A stretch of 64,000 nt of DNA from positions 1 to 64,000 of the forward strand of contig NZ_VFIA01000032.1 of assembly GCF_014282275.1 (NCBI RefSeq). Direction: 5' to 3'. Both the position numbers and the translations under genes were made by a program. Positions 1-7,083 of the stretch are shown in pieces. The notes under the pieces were generated by a model. It had not been told where the DNA came from. It was given only the letters and a program-made list of their open reading frames with translations, and made no database searches. The stretch comes from Spirosoma utsteinense. Its GTDB lineage: Bacteria > Bacteroidota > Bacteroidia > Cytophagales > Spirosomataceae. The stretch's first letter is position 1. Each line of letters begins with the position of its first letter.

Positions 1-41
1 CGGCCCATTGGAGGTCGGTCAGTGGCTCCCACTGTTTGGTC

Positions 42-758
42 ATGACTTTGTCGTTTGGCGACCACAAAGTTGGCACGACCCTCAACCTTTCTCAATTTCC
101 CAACACGTTCTTAAAAGAGATAGAATCAAGATCAGAAGGCAATATATCATCACCAATAATTGAAATACTGCTAAATAATAACCCAGAATTTCAAGCATTC
201 CCAATTCAGGAATACATCAAAAATTTTAGAAGAAAGTTAAATTCAATAAATTTTAGCAAGTCAAAAGGCTTAGAATTTGAAATTGAATTCCCTTTGAGCT
301 GGTATTTTAATGAAGGAAAAAGACCAAATGTTTTATGGCTACTGAAAAATGATTTAAATGGAGTGTCAAACACAGTAACAGTTTATTTAATATCAAATAA
401 GTTAGGGGTTACGCCCGATATAATAGCTTCAATAAACCCATTAGAATTAGCAGACGAAATTTTTGCGTTAGACAACATTACGACTGAATACTCTAGTTAT
501 AATCCTCTTAATTTTAGTAGCACTAGAATGATTATTGATGGTTGTTATGGCGTTAGATTAGAATTTGACTCAAAAATATCACGACTAGGCTTTCAAGGCG
601 AGTTTTTCATCGTAATATATTATGTTATGTTTCGTGATTACTTAATATGTATTAGTTTTTACGTACCTAAGTTAGAGAATGAAATAAATAAGGAAGACAA
701 TAAAAAATTTTTTGACTTAATTATGAATAGCTTAATAGTATTAGATAAATACAAGTAG
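42..758 (+). CDS. Hypothetical protein, possibly truncated by the window edge
   Basis: I do not recognise this protein. From the ATG at 42 it is about 238 residues, mostly polar, ending in a lysine/tyrosine-rich tail. The middle (FEIEFPLSWYF, then VLWLL) faintly recalls PsbP/DcrB-like folds, which is only a guess. The frame stays open to the left edge, so the true start may lie outside. A second frame (bases 2-163) is also open over the first 160 bases. Composition changes from mixed to strongly AT-rich near base 95, unlike the core genes further right, which suggests acquired cargo of the integrative element. No signal peptide is evident from this start. Confidence 0.55.
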   Translation: MTLSFGDHKVGTTLNLSQFPNTFLKEIESRSEGNISSPIIEILLNNNPEFQAFPIQEYIKNFRRKLNSINFSKSKGLEFEIEFPLSWYFNEGKRPNVLWLLKNDLNGVSNTVTVYLISNKLGVTPDIIASINPLELADEIFALDNITTEYSSYNPLNFSSTRMIIDGCYGVRLEFDSKISRLGFQGEFFIVIYYVMFRDYLICISFYVPKLENEINKEDNKKFFDLIMNSLIVLDKYK

Positions 759-1195
759 GTTTCTTCTTGAAGATTTTAAGTTTAATCAAACTAAACACCA
801 AATGCATTATATAACATTTTTCGAAGCATTGAAGAGCTTCAAGAAGTAATAAGCTGTATTTTATTATTATTGATCCGTGAGCAAGTCTGTAAAGTCAAGC
901 GGGATACCACGAGCATCAACCGAGCATAATAACAACATAGAGATGAAGTTGCTTTACGGACTAATGCACGGAGTTAGAAGATGTTTTGATTCCCGTTACC
1001 ATGCAAGACTGCCTTTATCCCAATAAGTTCATCTAACGTAACATGAGTATTACGCTTAATACCTGACACTGCAAATAGTCGCTGACGAATCACCCCGTCC
1101 GTATCTGCCTATGTGATGCAGATCGCGTTAATCTGACTAGCAAGTACACTAGCTGTTTCTTCATAAATAGTGTTACTTCTGAAGAGACAATATAC
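759..1195. other. Gene-poor stretch with repeat copy and a decayed reading frame
   Basis: No intact gene is visible. It contains the first copy of a ~103-bp direct repeat (869-971). On the minus strand between about 1163 and 976 is a reading frame interrupted by one stop, which after the stop reads as a plausible C-terminal segment (for example VTLDELIGIKAVL) ending in TAA. It looks like the remains of a gene. Confidence 0.4.
869..971. repeat. Direct repeat copy 1 (~103 bp)
   Basis: This segment recurs in the same orientation at 3067-3170 with about ten substitutions. On the minus strand one frame reads SVDARGIPLDF, which resembles the catalytic-core region of IS5-type transposases, so both copies may be transposase fragments. 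The transposase reading is inference; the repeat itself is seen directly. Confidence 0.75.
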
Positions 1196-1603
1196 TTATG
1201 CCGTTGTACCATCTGAATACACTACTCTGATGAAATGAATGTCACTGGTGGCCATTGGTGTGTAAACAGCATGTCCCTCTTCAATTGAAACACTAATATT
1301 TGTCGTAGCATAAGGCAAAATTTTGATTTTTACTCGCTTATGTATCATTAACAATTCGTTAGCTGTACGACCTATTCCTACTTCAACGGCTACTATTGTC
1401 TTACTACAATTATTATGCGCCCTAATTTTAACACTTCTTCTGAACTGGTCATCTGTGGAAAGTTTAGCAAATAAAACCTTAATGTCTTTTGCCCGACATG
1501 CTACTACCATTTCATTCACTCGCTTTTTAGCCTTCTGACTGTATGCTAAACTTTCTACACAACTAAACTCAAGTACGTACAACAAAATAATAAATTTTTT
1601 CAT
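1196..1603 (-). CDS. Small exported hypothetical protein
   Basis: About 135 residues from the ATG at 1603, chosen because MKKFIILLYVLEFSCVES is a good signal peptide; a longer start at 1636 would place eleven unrelated residues before it. The mature part is basic and contains NNCSKTIVAVEVGIG, a beta-rich stretch like those in small periplasmic proteins. Function unknown. It follows a bidirectional-looking hairpin (1646-1677) and sits in AT-rich cargo between the two ~103-bp repeats. The stop is TAA at 1196-1198. Confidence 0.6.
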   Translation of the reverse strand: MKKFIILLYVLEFSCVESLAYSQKAKKRVNEMVVACRAKDIKVLFAKLSTDDQFRRSVKIRAHNNCSKTIVAVEVGIGRTANELLMIHKRVKIKILPYATTNISVSIEEGHAVYTPMATSDIHFIRVVYSDGTTA

Positions 1604-1645
1604 AGTAATTAAAGAGTAAAATGGATGGCAGTACATTGAACAATA

Positions 1646-1677
1646 AAAAATGCCCGCTAGAACCAGCAGGCATTTTT
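1646..1677 (-). terminator. Hairpin terminator
   Basis: Arms AAAAATGCC.GCT and AGC.GGCATTTTT form a stem flanked by A and T runs, so it can end transcription on either strand. It follows the stop of the DUF6169-like gene on the minus strand. Confidence 0.65.
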
Positions 1678-1678
1678 A

Positions 1679-2254
1679 TTATGGCTGCTTTCCAAGCACT
1701 ACCGTATTTATTGTATCCCTTATTTCATTCCCATAAGGGTTTTCTGATCTAAAAAAGCAAGAGCAATAAATTTCGCCATACAACTCGGAATCTATTTTTT
1801 CTGCAGACATCGCCCCGACCGCTTGCCAATCTTCATACCATTTAGAAAATAGCTCACTTCGTCGTCTTGCAAATCTTATATTTCTATTGCCTGGACCTGG
1901 GTTCCAAACACTCTCATCACTACAGACATACAACAAGATCCTATCAGGATGCTTTGACATGTAGTATTATAGTAACTCTAATATCGTTGTTCCTATCCGA
2001 GGATCAGCAGGCATTTTTCTTGTAGGCCGCGTATTAAGCTCCGGCCCAAACCCAAACATCCTTAATTCATGGGCAAAAGAAGAAGCGGATGATACATAGC
2101 CATCCGCTTCGCAAAAGTAAATTATATATCTAATCCCGTTGTCTGTGACAAAGGAAAACTCGGCATCGTTAGCTTTTTCTGGGAAAACCGAATAAGCCTG
2201 ATAATTGGATACATTTAGGTTCACCCGATTCGCTCTTTTTGTTTCCGTTAGCAC
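1679..2254 (-). pseudogene. DUF6169-like gene interrupted by an in-frame TAA
   Basis: Two open segments, 2254-1967 and 1960-1679, lie in the same frame and are separated only by a TAA at 1967-1969 and two tyrosine codons. Read through, they give one protein of about 190 residues: FSFVTDNGIRYIIYF, then DPRIGTTILELL, stop, YYMSKHPDRILLYVC, then a FSKWY motif. This order matches my recollection of Bacteroidota DUF6169 proteins (a VTDxGxxY start, a DPRIxxTI helix, an LYxCD strand, an FxxWY helix); the family name is from memory. The upstream start is GTG at 2254, overlapping the previous gene by 86 bp. It may be a pseudogene or a sequencing error. Confidence 0.55.
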
Positions 2255-2474
2255 CGCCCTTAGCTATATACTCCTGCATTTGGTCTGCTACTTCGACCAT
2301 TCGACGAAAGTCTATTGCCACAGAAGGAAAGGAACTTGTATTGTTAGCTCCTTCATTACTGCATTGTTTTGCTACGATAATAGGCGAAGTGTTAACCTTT
2401 GATACATAGCTAAATGATCGTTGGGTACTACAAGCACCTTGGCTGGCTGCACCCATTCTGTTTACTTGTTTCAT
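2169..2474 (-). CDS. Hypothetical protein overlapping the DUF6169-like gene
   Basis: 101 residues from the ATG at 2474, overlapping the next gene by 86 bp in another frame. It has no recognisable domain; the central part (VAIDFRRMVEVADQMQEYI) could be an amphipathic helix. Such a long overlap is unusual, so either this C-terminus or the GTG start of the downstream gene is probably wrong, or a frameshift is present. No signal peptide. It belongs to the decaying AT-rich cargo. Confidence 0.35.
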   Translation of the reverse strand: MKQVNRMGAASQGACSTQRSFSYVSKVNTSPIIVAKQCSNEGANNTSSFPSVAIDFRRMVEVADQMQEYIAKGGANGNKKSESGEPKCIQLSGLFGFPRKS

Positions 2475-3066
2475 CGCTCCGTCCGATAGAGGTATGAGTG
2501 TGCCAAAAATTGGTATAATACAATTTCTGGTCTGATAAGGAACACTGCGTTACATTAAAGTGCTACAGTATTGTTACGAATATAGTGATCATTTAGTTTT
2601 CATCATAATCCGGAAGTAGGAATCTGGATTCCGGTTTTTACTTCCGCTCGTCGTTAGTTCGCCGGATTTCCAGGCTTTTTCCACCGCAATTGATCGGTTT
2701 TCACTAATTCCTGTTGTTCGTTTACCGGATTTGATCGGTTTAGGTGCCTTTACAGCAGAAAACTATTTTCGTTCGCGTGTTTCGTTTGCCATTAATTTGA
2801 TTATCCGGTTCGGTTTGTCTCACTCCGTCATCAACAACTTCATCCGCTACATCATCACTTGCATTATTGTAGCCTCCTACAGAAAAAGATACATTCTAGC
2901 TTTTATCCTATATTTTTCATAATCACATAGATATGTGAGCCAATCCAGTGGCAGAAGTCCAAAGGCCTCTATCCCTCAGCAGGTCTTAGTTATTATTGTC
3001 ACGCAGGATTCCCTTTATCTCCCTAAGCTCATCCGCATTAATCCCGTGTTCACACGAATGTGCCTC
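2475..3066. other. Region without a convincing gene
   Basis: No intact gene is seen. On the minus strand from about 2764 to 2587 there is a coding-like frame (FSAVKAPKPIKSGKRTTG, ending in TGA) without a start, and a second open frame lies just upstream in another register, compatible with a frameshifted relic. Around 2610-2649 a nested inverted repeat occurs: outer arms CGGAAGTA/TACTTCCG and inner GGAATC/GATTCC. The 62-residue frame at 2986-3174 runs across repeat copy 2 and is probably not a gene. Confidence 0.35.
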
Positions 3067-3170
3067 ATTGATCCGTGAGCAAGTCTGTAAAATCAAGCGG
3101 GATAGCATGAGCATCAACCGAGCATAGTAACAACATAGAAGTGAAGTTGCTTTACGGACCAATACACGGA
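3067..3170. repeat. Direct repeat copy 2 (~104 bp)
   Basis: Second copy of the repeat at 869-971, same orientation. The substitutions leave the SVDA..IPLDFTDLLTDQ frame open on the minus strand, consistent with a common transposase-like origin. The two copies bracket the 2.1-kb decayed cargo segment. Confidence 0.75.
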
Positions 3171-3191
3171 TCAATAATTTGGTTGTGATAA

Positions 3192-4262
3192 CTAAGGCTT
3201 ATTCCAAGCTGCCGGATAGTGATTAGATTGCTCAACTTCTAACCGTTCAAGCCGTGATTCTTCCGGTCTAAGGATTGAGCCGGGTCGGGCTAGTTGATCG
3301 GCAATGGTATAAACAACGACAGGTTTGGAGTCCGTATAGTATGGTTGTTCTTTTTCAACCAGATAAATCGGTTTCGTCAAACCGTACCGGATACCGTCTC
3401 GTATCGTTTTCTGTGATTTGCTGAACGTAGGCCATTCACTCGCTATGGTTTCGAGAGCTAAGGTTACAATTTGCTCGTCTACAAGACCCGCTGCTATATA
3501 CCCGCCCGCTACGGTTGCCGCCTTTAACAAAGTAGTATGCCGTTGGCCCTCACCCGCCGTTCGTACGAAGCGAACGAGCCTAGGTAATAGGTTTCTTTCA
3601 TCCTGTCTGTTAAAGCGGCTGTAATCAATTGTATGGCTTGCTTTGGGCGGCTCATACGTACCAGACAGTACGATAGCATTTTCATTGATGTACGGAGTGG
3701 GATCGTAGGATACAAACCGTAAATCAGTTGGGTTGCCCCCTTTGCCCTTGTCGAGATTAACCCCGAATATATCGCTGAACAACTTTTGTAGATACCGGAA
3801 ATGGGCCGCTAAGGTTTCAGGCGTCCGGTGGTCTGGTAACTGTACCACAAACCAAAGTCCTTTACGCACCGAAAAGGTGCAAAGTAGTACGTAGGGTAAG
3901 CGGGCTATATACTTTTTAAGCTCGGCCATGTTAACGCCGGGATTGTCTTTGATATCTACATCGCCCATCATCATCGGCCATTGTTGGCTGATCTTTTCGG
4001 CAAAACTTGTGTCCCTTCTTCGGTGGTGAAGCAGGGCAACGGGTGTAATAGTCGGAAGCTGCTTTTTTAGTTCGCCCTGCTTTTCTGGGTCAGATTCAGC
4101 TCGTATGGCTTCGATGGTCGAGCGGTAATACTTGGTACTAACGATACGTCGTAGACTTGTATTTCGGGCTGGTACGTTGGCAAAATGACCCCGCTGGTGG
4201 TCGAGTTCAAAGAAGCTGATCGGTACATCCAAGAGGTTAGGGCGGTATGGCTGACTGTTCAT
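3192..4262 (-). CDS. BT4734/VirE-like primase-type protein of a mobile element
   Basis: About 356 residues from the ATG at 4262; a start at 4328 is possible but would place an inverted repeat inside the gene. The N-terminal part has the layout of the BT4734-like domain of Bacteroidota mobile elements: LKKQLPTITP, then the acidic DVDIKDN, then GLWFVVQLP and TDLRFVSYDPTPYIN near the domain end. The C-terminal part (around GEGQRHTTLLKAA) resembles the helical domain that follows primase domains. Proteins of this type are thought to prime replication of integrative elements. It lies 3' of the ATPase gene on the same strand, with an inverted repeat between them. Its biochemical activity is inferred from the family. 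Confidence 0.75.
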   Translation of the reverse strand: MNSQPYRPNLLDVPISFFELDHQRGHFANVPARNTSLRRIVSTKYYRSTIEAIRAESDPEKQGELKKQLPTITPVALLHHRRRDTSFAEKISQQWPMMMGDVDIKDNPGVNMAELKKYIARLPYVLLCTFSVRKGLWFVVQLPDHRTPETLAAHFRYLQKLFSDIFGVNLDKGKGGNPTDLRFVSYDPTPYINENAIVLSGTYEPPKASHTIDYSRFNRQDERNLLPRLVRFVRTAGEGQRHTTLLKAATVAGGYIAAGLVDEQIVTLALETIASEWPTFSKSQKTIRDGIRYGLTKPIYLVEKEQPYYTDSKPVVVYTIADQLARPGSILRPEESRLERLEVEQSNHYPAAWNKP

Positions 4263-4311
4263 CCTGCTAAGTGCTAAAAAAGGTGCCAAACGGTTTTGGC
4301 AGGGTAGTTTG

Positions 4312-4361
4312 ATACTGCCAACTGCCAAACCCCCTATATGGCCTTTAGCAGTTGGCAGTAT
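4312..4361. promoter_or_regulatory. 14-bp perfect inverted repeat between ATPase and primase genes
   Basis: Arms ATACTGCCAACTGC (4312-4325) and GCAGTTGGCAGTAT (4348-4361) with a 22-base loop. It sits 5' of the primase gene and just 3' of the ATPase stop. It has no T-run, so an operator or mRNA hairpin is as likely as a terminator. Confidence 0.5.
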
Positions 4362-4365
4362 TGAT

Positions 4366-5769
4366 TTAATCGATTGTGACCAGTTTGTAGAACTGGTTGC
4401 GACCCTCTTTGTAGTCGCTCAAGCGAACAGCTCGGCCCTCATCATCATACATGGGGGGGTGTTGCTCAATGATCGTTTTTAGGCGTTCTCGAATCGTTGC
4501 ATTTTTAGCCTTAAACTCACTTTCCAATACCGTCCATACTTCATGTTTGTGTAGGGGTCCATCCGATAAAAGACTTACAAGCCGTTCTGCAAGATCCTCG
4601 GTATCCGCTTTGTGTTTGCGGTGGTTGATGTGAGCGGCAATCTGATCAGCCTCAGCCAACACTAATCCGTTCGCATCTTCCCGGTATTGCAGATAAACCG
4701 GTTCAGGTCGTTTGCCCCGTCGTAACTTTAAATATCGCAATCGGATGAGGTCGGTATCATTCCCGCTGGCATCCTTTTCGAAACCGATTTGTATTACTGT
4801 ACTGGCTTTGTTAGCGGCTTCAGTGCCCGTATGCCCTCTTGCTTTTTCGGTGCCTGGGTTTTGGTGAATGACCAGTAAAAAGGTCGCATCGTGCTTGTCA
4901 CACAGATTGCCGATGAAGTCATATAACCGCATCGACTCCTTGGCGTCGTTGAAGTCGCTAACGGCATCCGTAACCACGTCAATCAGGCAGAACATGTGAA
5001 GTGTTGTTTGTTCTCGAACGTGGCTTAGAAAGGCTTCAATACCGTCAAAACGGTGGCCACGCTCAATGGCTTTGATCGACGTAAAGCGGAAATCGGGAGG
5101 CTGATCGATTACTGTGTATCCGGCTTTTAATTTTATGCCCTGTATGGCAAAGGGTAACTCCTCGCTTTGATTGCGTTCAGTGTCAATATAGCACACACAG
5201 TAACGTTCCAACATTGACCGGCTAAATCCCAAAAAATGGGGGTTGTTCGGGTCACTGGTAAGCATCAGCGCAGCAAAAAGTTCGGCAAGCCTTGATTTGT
5301 GGCTACCGTATGCTCCCTGAATAATGTTGAGCGTTCCCCGTCCAATGATACCGGTATCCATACGGCTTACCAGTGGAGGACTAAATACCACGCTACGGGT
5401 AGCGGCATTGCTCACCAGTCGTTCACGTTCTAATAAATGGTCTAGGTTCTGTGCTTTCTGACTATACCGTATGTTTTCTTTTAAGTTGTCTGGCTTACCG
5501 ATTTCAGCGGCAAAGTTGTGGTTAGCAGTTGCGGCTAATTCATCATCCGACATGCCATAAATTGGCAGTATGTGGGCATCTTCGTTGTGCTCAATAGCTA
5601 TACCTGTTTTCCAGATATAGGATGTGCGTGATAATTTGATACCTGTTTCGTAAGCCTTCTGACGTATTTTATCTAAGGTGAAATCCTTAAACTGTTCTTG
5701 TTGAGATTTATCATCTCGCTCCTGAACAGGCAGGAATGGGGTTGCTAATCTTGAAATAGGATGATTCAT
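4366..5769 (-). CDS. RecA/RepA-like AAA ATPase (mobile-element replication helicase type)
   Basis: 467 residues. Walker A is QGAYGSHKSR at about residues 151-160; a Walker B-like strand (MFCLIDVVTDAV) and a sensor-like VIHQNPG follow, as in the RepA/KaiC-like ATPases of plasmids and integrated elements. The last ~80 residues (LSDGPLHKHEVWTVLE) look like a winged helix. The family includes hexameric helicases loaded at replication origins; activity here is inferred. The ATG overlaps the stop of the upstream helix-turn-helix gene (ATGA at 5766-5769), which implies translational coupling, and the primase gene follows. No catalytic residue is obviously missing. Confidence 0.8.
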   Translation of the reverse strand: MNHPISRLATPFLPVQERDDKSQQEQFKDFTLDKIRQKAYETGIKLSRTSYIWKTGIAIEHNEDAHILPIYGMSDDELAATANHNFAAEIGKPDNLKENIRYSQKAQNLDHLLERERLVSNAATRSVVFSPPLVSRMDTGIIGRGTLNIIQGAYGSHKSRLAELFAALMLTSDPNNPHFLGFSRSMLERYCVCYIDTERNQSEELPFAIQGIKLKAGYTVIDQPPDFRFTSIKAIERGHRFDGIEAFLSHVREQTTLHMFCLIDVVTDAVSDFNDAKESMRLYDFIGNLCDKHDATFLLVIHQNPGTEKARGHTGTEAANKASTVIQIGFEKDASGNDTDLIRLRYLKLRRGKRPEPVYLQYREDANGLVLAEADQIAAHINHRKHKADTEDLAERLVSLLSDGPLHKHEVWTVLESEFKAKNATIRERLKTIIEQHPPMYDDEGRAVRLSDYKEGRNQFYKLVTID

Positions 5770-6050
5770 GCGTCCAGCCCTCCCATCGTTTTCCGGTCAC
5801 CCTCATCCAACCAAGCCAAAAGTTGAGTACGTCGGAAAGTCAACCGATTTCCCCGCTTCATATGGGGTATTTGGCGCTTTGATACGAGCGTATAGATACG
5901 GGCGGCACTTAGTCGAGTGACTTGCCGGGCTAACTCGATACCGCCAACCTCATCAGGGGCGGTTTGAGTCCCATTTTGTTGCCTTAGTTCCTGAAGCACC
6001 TGCTCAATAGCAGATAACCGGCGGTCAATTATTTCATAAGGGTTTATCAT
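5766..6050 (-). CDS. Helix-turn-helix (excisionase-type) DNA-binding protein
   Basis: 94 residues. An N-terminal coiled helix (RRLSAIEQVLQELRQ) precedes a MerR/excisionase-type winged helix: GIELARQVTRLSAARIYTLV, then RQIPHMKRGNRLTFRR, then LLAWLDE. Proteins like this next to an integrase act as excision directionality factors or as regulators of the replication genes. It is translationally coupled to the ATPase gene downstream. Upstream (6101-6120) are two direct copies of GCAACCRGTT that could be its own site. Which role it has cannot be decided from sequence. Confidence 0.8.
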   Translation of the reverse strand: MINPYEIIDRRLSAIEQVLQELRQQNGTQTAPDEVGGIELARQVTRLSAARIYTLVSKRQIPHMKRGNRLTFRRTQLLAWLDEGDRKTMGGLDA

Positions 6051-6100
6051 TACCGTTTAGCGTTTAATTACGCTGGCAATGTTCGGGCGGGGCAAGTGGT

Positions 6101-6120
6101 GCAACCGGTTGCAACCAGTT
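6101..6120. promoter_or_regulatory. Tandem 10-bp repeats with a 12-bp palindrome
   Basis: GCAACCGGTT and GCAACCAGTT are adjacent; GCAACCGGTTGC (6101-6112) is a perfect palindrome. They lie between the HTH gene start and the stop of the gene behind it, a suitable place for an operator or a small iteron-like site. Confidence 0.4.
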
Positions 6121-6122
6121 GA

Positions 6123-7040
6123 CTATTTTCCTAACCGTTTGCTGTTATTCCTTTTTGCTTCCACTAACTCTCTGTTAGCCAGTTGTAAAGCATCACCAGA
6201 AAGAAGTGGCATTACTTTATCAAAGTTTTTGATAGTACTCTTTGCGTCGGCTGTTCTTTCAAGTGGTGAAGTCATTTTACCATATTTATCGAGCAACTTT
6301 TGTCCGCTTGTTTGTCCATATTTTTGTGCTATTCCGTCAGCATTATTACGGGTTATAGGCTGGTTACGATAATGATATAGCATTGCTATTTGTGCATGTG
6401 TAAGTTCCAGCGGCTCATTACCATCTGCCGGTGGTGTTGAGGTGAGCGATTTATTGGACTGACCGTCTTTAAGATAAGGCTTAATTTCTTCAGCATATTG
6501 TTGAATAATGTCTCGAACTAAGAACACGTAGTCGTTCAATCGCTCATAGATTTCAGGCCAATTCACGTTATTATATTCAACTAATTCGGGAAATTGATCG
6601 GCAGTTTTGCCCTCGAAAATCGATAGTTGCGTAGATAAGTTATCCAAAGATTTATTATAAGCCTGCAAGCCGATCGTACGGTTTTCTTTCTCAACATCAT
6701 TACTTGCCTGCCTTAATTCATCACGAAAGCCCATAAGTTGTGGCTCCAAAACAGCCTGGATTCTGCCACTGTCCAACCAACTACGTACATTTTCGCCAGA
6801 TTTAGGATTAGGCCCATCAGTAATACGACGAATACCTCGAAACACAATCTTAGACGGGCCTTCAAACGGAACTTGTTTAAGTCGTTCAAGCCTATCATAT
6901 TCATTTTTTAAGGCTTGTGTGGTGCCCGGGTCATCACGTAGCAAACTTAACCCATTAGAAGGATCACGGCTAAACATGGCATAGAGAAGGCGAATTTCTT
7001 CAAAGGACGTTTGGGTTATGCTCAATATGTTCGTCCGCAT
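6123..7040 (-). CDS. Hypothetical protein of a mobile element
   Basis: 305 residues, largely helical and charged, with no signal peptide or membrane segment. The C-terminal third (LTHAQIAMLYHYRNQPITR, then IAQKYGQTSGQKLLDKY) resembles a short domain I recall in proteins of Bacteroidota integrative elements, always near an integrase; I cannot name it. The N-terminal two thirds (long helices with RLKQVPFEGPSKIVF) are unknown. It lies between the integrase and the HTH gene on the same strand, so it is probably part of the same core gene set. Confidence 0.65.
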   Translation of the reverse strand: MRTNILSITQTSFEEIRLLYAMFSRDPSNGLSLLRDDPGTTQALKNEYDRLERLKQVPFEGPSKIVFRGIRRITDGPNPKSGENVRSWLDSGRIQAVLEPQLMGFRDELRQASNDVEKENRTIGLQAYNKSLDNLSTQLSIFEGKTADQFPELVEYNNVNWPEIYERLNDYVFLVRDIIQQYAEEIKPYLKDGQSNKSLTSTPPADGNEPLELTHAQIAMLYHYRNQPITRNNADGIAQKYGQTSGQKLLDKYGKMTSPLERTADAKSTIKNFDKVMPLLSGDALQLANRELVEAKRNNSKRLGK

Positions 7041-7083
7041 AGCTCTTCGTAGGTATCATTTTTAGTAATTTGGCCTCTAGAAC

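Noticed and set aside
2731..2922. A 63-residue hydrophobic plus-strand frame
   Set aside because: It has no family similarity and lies in the decayed region; the opposite strand looks more coding-like.
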